DNA from: Mrakia gelida
Lineage: Eukaryota > Basidiomycota > Tremellomycetes > Cystofilobasidiales > Mrakiaceae
Direction of reading: 5' to 3'
Assembly (NCBI GenBank): GCA_024345305.1
Contig: BRON01000019.1
Coordinates: 124,001 to 188,000, forward strand
DNA length: 64,000 bases
Shown: positions 31,331-42,505 of the stretch, piece by piece
Numbering within the stretch: position 1 is the stretch's first letter
Layout of the letters: every line of letters starts with the position of its first letter
Made by a program: the position numbers and the translations under genes
Notes under the pieces: model-generated
Told to the model about the DNA's origin: nothing
What the model saw: the letters and a program-made list of their open reading frames with translations, nothing else
Databases searched by the model: none

Positions 31331-34283
31331 GGTCCAAAGTGAGATTGGTCGAGAGAGGGTGGTGGATGGAGGGGAAGAAGGAAGTCGAGCTCGCTGCTCG
31401 CTTTCGATTCGACCGTCGTCAGCCCTTCATCAGCCCCCTCCTCGGAAGCTTTCCTCTTCCGGTCGTTGAGCACTATTTCGCGAGCGTCTGAACAGCTTCT
31501 TTCAACATGCTCTCACTCCGAGTACCCCGATCTGAGGCGTGCGAAAACTCTGTGAGCGAGAACCAGCTCGACGCGAGTGATTTCACGCCCGTCTCCTTCG
31601 ATCGAGCTCGGTTCTCCCTGCGACATCGAGGCTGCCACACAGGAAGAATCAAACTTTGGAAGGAGAGCGCTTGACAAGAGAGGACGTCGAAGAGGTAGAG
31701 CCTTCGAACTTCGAAGAGCCCAGGCTCGGAAGAACGCGTCGTCGTCGACCTTCCTCGCTGACTCTCGTTTACGGTTCTTTTCCGAGCTCTCAGATGAAAC
31801 AGACGACTGAGATACATCTCAGAGCCTACCCGGTATCTGTTGATCCCCTCTCGAGTGCCGTCCCAACGAAAGCTTCGGCAAAAATGAGCTCGACACGGCG
31901 CGTCGCGCAGATCTTCCCTCCCTTCACAATCTCGGCTCCTTTCTCGTGACTGCATTGAGCTCCACCGGTTTCGAGCTGCCGAATCGTCTCCATCTGGATG
32001 TATCAGCGAGGAAACCCACACGAGATCGCAGTGGGCCGAAGGAGGGGAGACGAAGCGAGGCTCCATTCGGTTTTGAACGAAAGCGTGGACGTCCTCGCTT
32101 CTGTCTCCCAAACCACGACCCCCACGTCCTCACGTCTAGAGGGAGTTCATGTACCCACCACTTCATACAGCGCTCTACTAGAGCCTCGACAATTCCTCCC
32201 TCTTCGTGATTCTCAAGGCAAGGGGAGGTTCTTGGAGTCACCCTCGCTTCGCTCCACCACCGCCCCTCCACTTCCTCCTTCCTCACTCCTCCTCGGCCTC
32301 TGGACGTCGCCTCTCTCCCTTCGGAACAGCGGCTGCGACAACATATCAGCAACTCAGGTCCACTGGTGGCTGCTTCATGAAGGTCGGACGGCAGAGTAGC
32401 AGGGGAGGGGAGGAGGACACAGCCAAGGAGCCTAGCGAGGTGAGATTTCTTTCTCTTCTGAACCGTCTCTCCTCGTCTCTCTTCTCAAATCCGCGGATGG
32501 GGGTCTTTCTCAGAGCTAGGTGGAGCAGGTGGCAGGTTGAAGATTGTTTATTTGGGAAGAGGGAGAGGAGCTCGGGCGAAGGAGAGCTCGAGCTCAACCC
32601 GCAGTGCGAAGGGGAAGGGAGGAGGGAGGGGAAGGAAGAGCGAGCTCAACAGGTCGAGACGTCTGGAGAACTGTATGTTCTGAGCTCGATGCCTTGTAGC
32701 ACTCGCTCCCGTGAGCTGGCTAAGGATTGAGTCCAATCTCATGACGCTTGGGCCGGGAGGAAATTAGAGGGAAGGGAAAGGGGTCGGCGAGTGCGAGCTC
32801 GAGGTCGAGGTCGACTCCTCGAGAAGACTCCACGTCGGCGGTAGACTTCAGAGGTCCACGAGATCACTGGTGGATGAGCTGTCGGATACCGGAGAAACGA
32901 GCATGTTTCGTTGCTTCGTGCATCCGGTGTTGGGAAGCGGTGGGGAGGGAGGGAAGAGGAGGACGGACGAGCTTTCGACCTTCGACTGATCTCGAAGGTC
33001 GACCTTTCGAGCAGCCCGCTGCCTCTTTTGTTGAGACCCTGAGTGCTGGAGTCAGTTATGAATATATCATAGATACATTCTGCTCGAGAGAGTACGAACG
33101 AGGGCGTTGTGTCAAGAAGGGACGGAGGAAGCAGCCTTAGCAGCTTTCGGGGCAGCGACCCGTCGCGCTTCTTTTCGTCTTCTTTATCCGCTCATGAGCT
33201 CATCCTTTCTACGCTGAGATCGATGCGCTACAGATGCTGACCTCTTTGCTATCATCCTCTTTCCATCCCTCCAGCGATCCCCATAACAGCTCTCAAGGAG
33301 GAGCAGCTCGTTTTGCATCCTCAGCAGCCCGCAACGTCCTTCGCTCGGCCCTTCCTCGCCTCCCTCTCCAGCTCGTCCTCCCTTCTCTACAGCAGACCTT
33401 CAGTTGGAATACCTTTATCTCTAGGAGTGAGGAAACTTCTCTGGAGCCTTTCTATCTGCAGGTTCTCGCGTTGCGTACTTCGAGACGCGTTCACGAGGTT
33501 CACTCTGGCGCTCGACTCCATGCGACCCAAATATCCTCATCCTCCTCGACCCATGCGCACCACCACCTTTATCCTACCAGGAACTCGACAGCTCAGCCAG
33601 AAACCTCTTCCTCTCCCTCAACATCGCTATCTCGACGCGTCGAAACAGGCCAACGCGGAGCCTCCTTCCCTCGTCCAGCGTGGTCCTCCTTCCTTCATTC
33701 GTCCTTGCCGCCATTTCGGACGCATGCGATGCCATCTACAGGGTCCGATAGCTCGTATCGGAAGGCCGTTCATTCGCCTTCGTCCGAGGTTGCTCTCTCG
33801 CTCTCTTTCGGCCCCTCTGCTCGACGAGACGAATCTCGACCTCCTCGCCGGTCTTCATCGCTCAAAGATGGTCGAGGAACGCTCCTGAGGACGTGATTCG
33901 ACTCAGGGACGCTTCTCGACCCTCTTGGTCGCTTCCAGGGCTGAGATACCGTCTCTCGATCGACTTCCAAGCAATCTCGAGGCCTTATCAAGGAAGGAAG
34001 GAAGACTACAGTATTTGCGCTGCGAACCTCCCCCGAGCCTGAGGCAGCGCGCGTCCACTTTCCTCCTCCCAGCTACATGCGACACCATCTCTCCTCGTCC
34101 ACCGCATGCGTCCTCCTCGAACAGGGATCGGATGGGCAGATCAGGAGATAGCGGACAGAGGGAGGTTTGGCTGGGCGTTCCAAATCGGTCCTTCCTTCCT
34201 TCTTCTCGAGTCGATCTCGCCTCGCCTCCTCTTCCTCCAACTCCATCTACCCAACAGTCCTTGGATCTTCTCCCTATCCGACA
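31331..34283. other. Gene-poor 3-kb stretch
   Basis: No gene can be supported. ORFs of 191-220 codons occur at 33234-33896 and 33313-33888 (plus, two frames) and 31473-32111 (minus). They overlap each other or have mixed codon usage. A donor-like GAGGTGAGA at 32440 and scattered CTGAC sites exist. The right end (about 34200-34283) is pyrimidine-rich promoter of the transporter gene. Decayed paralogues of neighbouring families are possible but not shown. Confidence 0.5.
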
Positions 34284-37200
34284 ATGGCCGACCACAAGAA
34301 GGAAGAAGACAGCACCATCGTCAACGTTCTGCAGCGAACTGGAACTGGACATCAAGAGTACCCCATTGACGAGAAGAACGAGTTCGACGACACTCCTCGA
34401 ACTGTTCGTTTTCCTTCCTTCCTTTCTTCCCTATTCGTGGGAACATCGTCGCGATCGGTTCTGGGATCGCTTATTCTTCCTTTTCTTTCCCACAGGGAGA
34501 GGTCCACAAGTCTGCTATCGAGAGTGGTGAGCTTCGAGAACGAGCTGCTGTCGACGGGGTCAGTCGCGACGTTCGGTGCTAATACAATGCTTCCTTCCTT
34601 CCCGCCCTCCTTCCTCCCATCTTTCTTCCCTCCGTCTTCATCAGACCTCGTCGTTCTCTCTCACGATGTCGACGCTGGTAAATCTCCTTCTTCATCTCGA
34701 GATCGAGCGCGTTCGTTCCGGCGAGGCTCGAAAGCTGACTCTCTTACTTCTTTCACTCTCCCTCTCTTTTTCTTCAGTCTACGATCGAGCCATCCTTCTC
34801 TCCATTGAAGAGACCACCGAAATCCTCGAGCATGCCTGGGCCGAGCACTACGACGGTGAGTCTCGCTTCACCTCTGCTTGAGTTCGTCGCGTCGAGCTCG
34901 ATCGATGCTCACGCCCTGCTTCCTCTTCTATCGCCTTCGGCATCAATAAGACCCTAACTTCCCATCTGCTGTTCGCGCCAAGATTGAGGTGAGCCTCCAA
35001 TGGGCTATGCTTTCCCCGATCCCCTTTTGCCCCTTCCCCCTCCCTCCCCCCTTCTCTCCTCTCTTTTCCTCGCCCTCGCTCTCCCTCAGCTCCTTCTCCT
35101 CGGACCTGACCTCTTTCCCCCCCTTTCCCCCTTTCCTTTTGTCCGTCAGTACTTCCTCTCCGGTGACGCTTCGACCCTCGAGAACTACGAGCTCCTGCTC
35201 GAGGAGATGAAGATCGAGGCTGCTTTGATCCGGTTCTCCTCGCCTTACCCTGAGGTTCGAGCCGTCGTCCCCTGGTGAGCCCTTCCTTCCCCCCCTCTCT
35301 TCTTCCGCCCGTAATCGACCGCTTCTGATCTGCCCTTCCTTTTCTCAGCATCGATGACTTTGACATGCCTGCCTCTACCTTCCGAGTCTGGGTCATGGGA
35401 ACTTTGTGAGTCGACGCGTCTCGCCTCGTCTCGTCTTCTTTCACGGCTCATGCTGACTCCCCCGGTCCCTCGTCTTCGCTCTCTCCAGCTGGTGTGGACT
35501 CGGAACCTTCATCAACCAGTTCTTCTCGATCAGGTCCGTCTTAAGTTCTCGCCTTGGCCCTCCTCTTCTCTCCTTCTTCGTTCACTTACTCTTGCTCCTT
35601 CTCGTCGCCTCTCGTCACAGGCAGCCCGCCTTCACCCTCAGTCCCAACGAGGTCCAGCTTCTATCCTACCCCATGGGAGTCTTCATGGCGTGGATTCTTC
35701 CCAAGAAGGTCTTCCGCCTCTTCGGCTACAACGCGACCCTCAACCCCGGACCTTTCAACGAGAAAGAGCACATGTGGGTCGAGTTTTGCTTCTCGCGACG
35801 CGTCTCGCTCCTTTCCTGTCCTTCCCTCGCTGACTCTCGCCTCTTATCTCTCACTAACACAGGCTTCTCACCATCATGGTCAACGTTGGAATGAGCACTC
35901 CCTACACGATGTATGTTTTGATGGTTCAGCTGCTTCGTGAGTCTGCTCGTTTCCCCATCCCACTCGTTGGCTCTGCTTCGGGTTGATCTTCCGCTGACTT
36001 TCGTCCTTTTTGTCTTTCGCCAGCCTCGTTCTTCGATCAGCCCTGGGCCGGTGCGATTGGTTACCAGGTAAGACCGTTCACTCCTCGACGAGAGCGTTGG
36101 TGTTGGCGGCGGTCGAGCGAAGGAAAGCGACGCGTCTGATCTTCTTCCTCTTTCCCCCCTTTCGACTCAGATGCTCATGTCGATCTCCGTCCAGCTCATC
36201 GGAATGGGTTTCGCCGGTGATTGCAGCCTACATTCACGCCGAGATGTACGAATAAAAGCTAACATCGCCCAATCTTTCCTCGCAGGAATGTGCCGTCGAT
36301 TCATCGTTTACCCTGAGCGTGAGTCAAGCTCGACGAGGACGAGGAATAAAGCGAAGAGAGACGCGAGCTGATCTCCCCTCCCTTGTCCGCGCTCTCGCAG
36401 ACTGCATCTGGCTCTTCAACTTGGCTACCATCGCTCTCAACAAGTCCTTCCACGATAAGACGAACATCGGTAAGCTCGCTCGCACCTTCGCAGCTTCCCC
36501 CTTCACACATACTGACTCTATTATCTCGCTCTTTTACAGTCGCCAACGGATGGAAGATCTCCCGAATGAAGGTTCGTCGACGGTCGCTCGCATTCGTCGC
36601 GTCCTCGTTTCGCTCAAGAGCTGACTCTTTTCTTCTTTCGCACCTCCCTCGTCCTCAGTTCTTCCTCATTGCCTTCTGCGGAATGTTCGTTTATTTCTGG
36701 CTTCCTGGGGAGCTGTTCTACGCTCTCAGCTACTTCAACTGGATCGATTGGTGAGCATCTCTGTCTCTTCGAACGAACGTCTCGTCGCGTCGACCTTCGC
36801 TGACTTGGCCCCTCTCTGTTGCCTTTAGGATCAACCCTACCTCCGTCGCTGTCATGGCTGTCTTTGGATCCATCTCGGGTATCGGATTCAACCCCATCCC
36901 TTCGTTCGATTGGAACATCGTAAGTCGTTTCGATCTCAATTTGGAGAGGACGAGCTCGAAGCTGACCTCCGGTTTCTTTCGCCCTCGCAGTTCTACGGGA
37001 CGAATGCTGTGAGTGACCATTTACGTCTCTCGTCCTACTTGATGGTCTCGCTGACAATAGTCATCCATCACCTGCCTCTCCTCTTCGCTGTTTCCCCTCT
37101 CCCGTCTTCCTTTCCCTCCCTCTCTTCGACGGCCTCGCAGATGATCTACCCTGCCTTCACCACGATCAACTCTTTCTTCGGAACTCTGATCACTGGACCT

Positions 37201-40094
37201 ATCATCATCGCGATCTGGTACACAAACACGTACGACACCGCCTACTTCCCTATGATGTCGAACAGGATCTTCTCCAACCTCGGAACCTCCTAGTGAGTCG
37301 ATTCGAACGACGCCCTTCAGCCTTCCTCTAACTGACGCCTCTCTTCTTCTCATCCTCTCCAGCTCCGTCACCAAGATCCTCGACGACGAGAGGAAGCTCG
37401 ATCACGCCAAGTACGCTGCCTACTCGAAGCCCTACATGGTGCGTTCTTTGCTTCGACGCGTCCCCTCGCTCGAGGTCTTGCATCCGTCCCCGTCGCTCGT
37501 TTCGTTGGAGGCGTCGACTGAGACTGCACCTTCTTCGCTCACAGGCTGCCTCCAACTTGGTCCTCTACGGATGCTTCTTCGCCATCTACACTGTAAGTAT
37601 CTTCTCCCAATCGTCCGCGATCGAAGTCCGACTCAAAACTCACAAGACGCGTCTTGCTCTCGTTCCACTTCACTCCAGGCCACCGTCACCCACACCATCC
37701 TCTACCACCGAAAGGAGATCTCGAATGGATTTAAGGTTGCTTACAAGTCCATCCGAGCGGGTGAGAAGGGTAACGCGGCGTTCAAAGGTGAATTGTCAGA
37801 GAACGAGGGCGGAAGGCGAAGGCGCTCGAAGACGCGTTCGAAGCCGTTCGCTCACTCTACCCCTCTTTGTTACGGCCCCTACGCACCAGACTACCACAAC
37901 CAGGCCATGTCCAAGTACGCTGAGGTTCCTGAGGTCGGTCGGCCGCTCTTCTCGCTCTTCTTCGACGCGTCGAATCGAACCGAACTGACTTTCCCTCTTC
38001 GTTCTTCCTTTCTACAGTGGGCCTACCTCGCTCTCACCGTTTTTGCTATCATTCTGGGATGCATCGGGCTCACCGTCTGTCAGTCCTTGATGTCCCTCCC
38101 CGCCTCGTCGCGTCTTTGCTGACCGTTGTTTCGTTTCGCTCGTCTTCAGACCCCACCAACGCTTCCGTCTCCTCCATCTTCTTCGGTATTCTCCTCTGCA
38201 TCGTTCTCGGTAAGTGATCATCTCCGTCATCAGTCCATCACCACTTCATCGTTCCGAGAACTGCGATCAGGCTCCGACCTCGTCGAGCTGACTTCCCTGC
38301 CTCTTTCCCACCCTCCCTCCGCACTTCCTCCCCATTGCTCCACTTCCTCGTCTTATCTTCCACAGTAATCCCAATTGGAATCATAACTTCGATCACTGGT
38401 GTTCAAGTCACCCTCAACGTCTTCGCTGAGTTCATTGGTGAGGCGAACGAAGATAAACCGGCGAGCGAACGAAGTCGAGGCTGACACTCTCTCTCTTTTT
38501 TGACCGAACAGGTGGTCTCATCTACCCCGAGAATGCTCTTGCCATGAACTACTTCAAGACTTACGGAGTCATGACCACGTGAGTTCATGCTCTCGTCTTG
38601 CGAGACGGCTTCTTCGAGCTCGACGCGCGTCGTCGACTGACTTCGATCTTCGTTTCCTCTTTCAGCATTAACGCCATCGCTTTCGCCCAGGATCTCAAGC
38701 TCGCTCACTACATGAAGATTGGACAGAGATACGCTTTCGCTGTTGTACGTCGGCCTCTTCTCGTTTTTGATCTCTTGGAGACGAGTGCTGACTCTTCTCG
38801 TTTGCCTTCCCACCCAACAGCAAGTCTGGGGATCCTTGATCGCTGCTTTCGTCGCTACCTCGATCCTCAACTACCAGACTACGATTGAGGGGGTCTGCAC
38901 CGTCGATCAGAAGGACCACTTTGCGCGTTCAAATTCCTACATCATCTTCTCGAAGCCGGGCGTTCGCGTCGCTTTTCTGACCTCGCTTCTCTTCCCCTCA
39001 GATCTGCAACGGAGACAACACCTTCTTCACCGCTTCCGTCTTCTGGGGCTCTCTCGGACCCAAGAGAGTCTTCGGAGCTGGAGGAATCTACACCGGTCTT
39101 TTGTACGGATTCTTGGTCGGAGGTGAGTTTGAGATCGAGGGTGGGACTCGGACGCTAGAGACGACGATGCTGACAACGACTCTTCCTCCCTCCTCGCAGC
39201 TCTTCTTCCCATTCCCTTCTACTTCGCTTCCAAGAGATGGCCTACCTCGATCGTCACCAAGATCCACATCCCCGTCGTTATCTCTGGAGCTCTGATCTGG
39301 TAAGCTCGACTCGACTTGACTTCGACTTCGACGGCGTGCTGATCTTCTCTTCTCTCGTCTTCCTCTCCTTCAGGGGACCTTACTCGACTATGGCTAATGT
39401 ATGGCCCGGCGTCATCGTCGCTTATTTTTTCCAAATCTACATCAAGAAGAAGTATCTTGCCTGGTGGTCGAAGTGTGAGTCCCTCGTCGCGTCCCGTGCC
39501 ACCTCTCGCTCTCGCTGACGACCGTTCCCTCTCCTTCCCCCGTCAAGACAACTACATCCTCGCTACCGCCTTCGGATGTGCCATTCCTCTCTGTGGTATT
39601 GCGATCTTCGTGAGTTTCTCTTCCCATCGAGCCTTCGCTGAGGCGGAACTCGACGTCGACGCGACTTGACGCTTAACCTCTCGTCTTCCTTTCTTCAGGT
39701 TATCGTCGACAACAACAATCTTACGCCGGACTGGATCGGCAACTCGATCAGTTTCAATGGTGCGTGAGAACGGCATAGACGAGTAGAACGCGGGAGGGAG
39801 AATGTCGGGAGGGCCGACGGAGGAACGTGGACGAGAGACGGGATCGCTGACTTCCCCTTCCTCCTTTTCCCCCTCGCTCTCCTCTCTTCGACAACAGGTT
39901 GCGACGGATCTGCTTGCCGAGTGAGTACCTTCACCCGACCTCGAAGGACGGAGCGAACGAGCGAGACCGACGCGTCGAACTTCGGAGCTGACCTTTCCCT
40001 CCCCTCCCTCCCACTTTTCTTCCCCTCTTAGCTCATGGAGATCCCCGAGATTGGTTACGTCGGAGAGGCTCCCGGTACTGGAGCTTGGGCTTAA
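34284..40094 (+). CDS. OPT-family oligopeptide transporter
   Basis: 872 aa in 36 exons: 34284-34403, 34496-34526, 34645-34677, 34778-34855, 34951-34988, 35150-35274, 35349-35405, 35489-35533, 35621-35773, 35863-35936, 36024-36067, 36171-36216, 36286-36318, 36401-36469, 36540-36571, 36659-36750, 36829-36919, 36991-37008, 37141-37292, 37363-37438, 37545-37592, 37679-37787, 37890-37933, 38018-38078, 38150-38209, 38366-38437, 38512-38578, 38666-38744, 38821-38961, 39002-39122, 39200-39299, 39374-39474, 39548-39609, 39699-39759, 39898-39920, 40032-40094. It is a proton-coupled importer of small peptides with many membrane helices. Family marks: RFSSPYPEVRAVV, FRVWVMGTLFWCGLGTFINQ, LNPGPFNEKEH (the NPG motif), PEVPEWAYLAL, GGLIYPENALAMNYFKTYG. 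The usual KIPPR motif reads KIGQR. Substrate is not predictable. Confidence 0.94.
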
Positions 40095-40606
40095 CTTGAT
40101 GAGGTTTGGGGAGGAGGGGGTGGTGGTTCTAGTAGATTATCTTCTCTGTGCCAGGTTTACTTTACGTTCAAGTTTTTGCGGTGGTTTTGGTGCGATTGAT
40201 GACTTCTCTTCACGTTTATTTTTCTCGCGGTCTCCCGAATGTCAAGCGACGTCGAGAAGCACCAATCACGGGTAGAACGACCTGCCGAGTGAAGAGGAGA
40301 GAGGTGGATTTTCGACTCGAGCACGACGCGTCGACGTTTGAGGACATTCGATCCTCAGCGCCTCAGCCTCACGAGAAAGAGGACTTTCGAGTCCAGTTTT
40401 GCCTCACGCGCGACGCGTCACGTTCTTCTCCTTCCCCCAGTAAGCCCTTGAATGAGTCGGCGAGGAATAAAAGAGCAAGAGAACGGGAACGAGCAAGAAG
40501 CAAAACGAGACGCGTCGCGGTCGCACGACAGAACGAAGACCTTTCCGCCGGAAACCACGCAGCGCGAAAGACGAGTCCATCAGAACAAACTAGATACCCT
40601 CCAGCT
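40095..40606. other. Convergent 3' spacer
   Basis: 512 bp between the transporter stop (plus) and the end of the TPR/F-box/LRR gene (minus). GACGCGTCG-type palindromes occur at about 40326, 40411 and 40511. No gene seen. Confidence 0.5.
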
Positions 40607-42393
40607 CTACTTTGACTCCCAGACCCGATTCCAAAACCATCCTTGCTCCCCGCCATGACGATCCGGATTCACCCTCTCCAGCTCCCTTCCAATCTCCTTC
40701 ACTCCCTTCTGATCCACCCTCACCCTCTCCAAACCCCTCCCCCTCCTCGACTCCATCATCGTCCGTATAGAACCAACCTCAATCGCACTCCTTGCCAGGT
40801 CCAAACCGTGCAACAACGGGCAGAGGACGTCCGATCCGTCGTCGTGAAGGGTGAGGGCTTCGGCGAGTTTGTTGGAGACGAACCCGCCGCCGAGGCGAAG
40901 GGCTTTGAGGGAGGGTAGGGAGGGAAGGTGGGAGATGAAGAGGGTTTCGTCGATGTTGTGATGCCAGGGGAGAGTGAGGTATCGGAGATGGGAAGCGTTG
41001 GTGGTGCTTGGGGACAAGGGAGGAAAGAGGAAAGGGATGTAGGATAGGATGGCGCTTTGGAGGTCGAGAGTTTTGAGATTTGGAAGGTGAAGGGGGATGC
41101 CCTCGTAGGATTCGAAGGTGTTGGTGTATACTCGACCGATGGTGAGATGCTGGAGGGAAGGGAAGGTGAGGTGGGTAGGGGGAGAGGATGCAGGCGAGGA
41201 GGAGGAGGAGGTTTGGAGGGATTGAAGCGTGAGGGAGAGGGTTCGGAGGTTGGGGAAGGGGTTGGCCGACCGAAGAACGAGCGTTCCTGCGCGAACGTCC
41301 AGGGTCTGAAGGTTGACGAGTGAAGAGGCGGGTAGGTCGACTGGATTGTCGGTCGCTCCGTAGGAGTAGATTTGCAGCCGACGGAGAGGGAGAGGAGCGG
41401 ATCCGGACGCGTCGAAGAGCGTGGACCAGAGCTTGGAGAGATGATGATGGTCCGTGCTCTCTCTCTCTCCACTCAGGAAGAAGACCAGCCGCCTCAGCGC
41501 ACCCCCCTGACCTTCCAGCCCCTCCAGAGCCCCTAGAAGCTGTTGTCCCCTCGATCGGTAATTCAGCGTCGTGAGCTCTCCATTCGCCAGAAACGCGTCC
41601 ACCTTCCTCCGGTCATCCTTCCCGTTCAAGATCAAGGTTCCCCATAGGGTCCTATCCCCGAGGAGGACGGCTCTCCATCGCCGAGAGATTCCAGCGAGAG
41701 GGAAGGCGAGCTCTGAGTTGTCCGCGTCGTCGACGACGTGGCGGGCGATGGAGGAGAGGAGTTCGGGAGGGAGCTGGCTGATGAAGTCCCGTTGGGAGAG
41801 ACGACGTCTGAGGGTTCGTTTGGGTTGTGAGATCTGGAATCGGAGGTTGGTGTGGGGGGGTTTCATTGAGGGAAGGGAGAGGAGATGGGCTTGAGTTGAT
41901 TCCGAGAGGAGAGCGAGGGCAGCGAAAAGGCGAGCAGGATCAGGCGTCTGGTCGGTGGAAGAGTGTGATAAGTCGAGAAGGCGAAAGTCAGCCATCATAT
42001 GGCCTTTATCATGTCCTGGTTTTTTCCCTTGGAGGTGAAAAGGAGGAGAGGGAAAGACTGACCTGTTGAGCAGAGGGTGAGCCCGAACGGATTTCCTCGA
42101 TCCTTCCTCCTCCTCCTCCTCGAAAGGCGAGGTCCAGTACGCTGAGTCTTCCTAGGACGACGGGTTGAGACGCGAAGACGGCCGTGGATGTGTTCGAGAG
42201 CTCGTTGGCCTGTGGAAGAGAGAGCCGCCTTTAGGTCAGAAGGAAGAAAAACGAAGGAGGGGAAGGAAGGGAAAGTTGAGCTCGGACGAACGGTATCGAA
42301 GGCGGCCAGACCGTCCTGGAAATCGCCGTTTTCGAGACGTCGTATGCCTTAAGTATACCAGAGGCTCCAAGGGGGAAGAGGGAACGAGGTCAT
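40607..42393 (-). pseudogene. TPR/F-box/LRR gene with stop codon in exon 1
   Basis: Exons (minus): 42292-42393, 42063-42209, 40607-41947; 529 codons by analogy with the paralogues. Exon 1 would read MTSFPLPPWSLWYT, stop, GIRRLENGDFQDGLAAFDT. The TAA at 42349-42351 sits where relatives have Arg in YRRGI. The rest is intact: exon 2 matches relatives in length and phase, the F-box is SQLPPELLSSIARHVVDD ending SRRWRAVL, and LRRs follow (SLVNLQTLDVRAG, LPNLKTLDLQSAIL). An alternative is initiation at ATGATG (41998), inside what is otherwise intron 2. That would drop the TPR but give a 463-residue F-box/LRR protein. So it is either a young pseudogene or an N-terminally shortened gene. Confidence 0.7.
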
Positions 42394-42505
42394 CGCGAGC
42401 TATAAAGACGGAGGGAGGGAAGGAGAAGGTCGTGGGCTGAGGTCAACCTCGAAATGAGCTTGAACTTGATCTCCCTCGTCTGTTTCAGCCAACAGTCACG
42501 CGAAG
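42394..42505. promoter_or_regulatory. Divergent promoter region
   Basis: Only 112 bp lie between the first exon of the broken F-box gene (minus) and the peroxin-like gene start (plus). No defined motif assigned. Confidence 0.35.

Noticed and set aside
31473..32111. 212-codon minus-strand ORF
   Set aside because: No splice context, poor codon usage, Arg/Ser-rich throughout and no neighbour relationship; long chance ORFs are common in this GC-rich sequence.
33234..33896. Two overlapping plus-strand ORFs (220 and 191 codons) in the gene-poor stretch
   Set aside because: They compete in different frames over the same bases with mixed codon usage. A faint likeness of LALDSM / LLYSRPSV to F-box family B is too weak to call.
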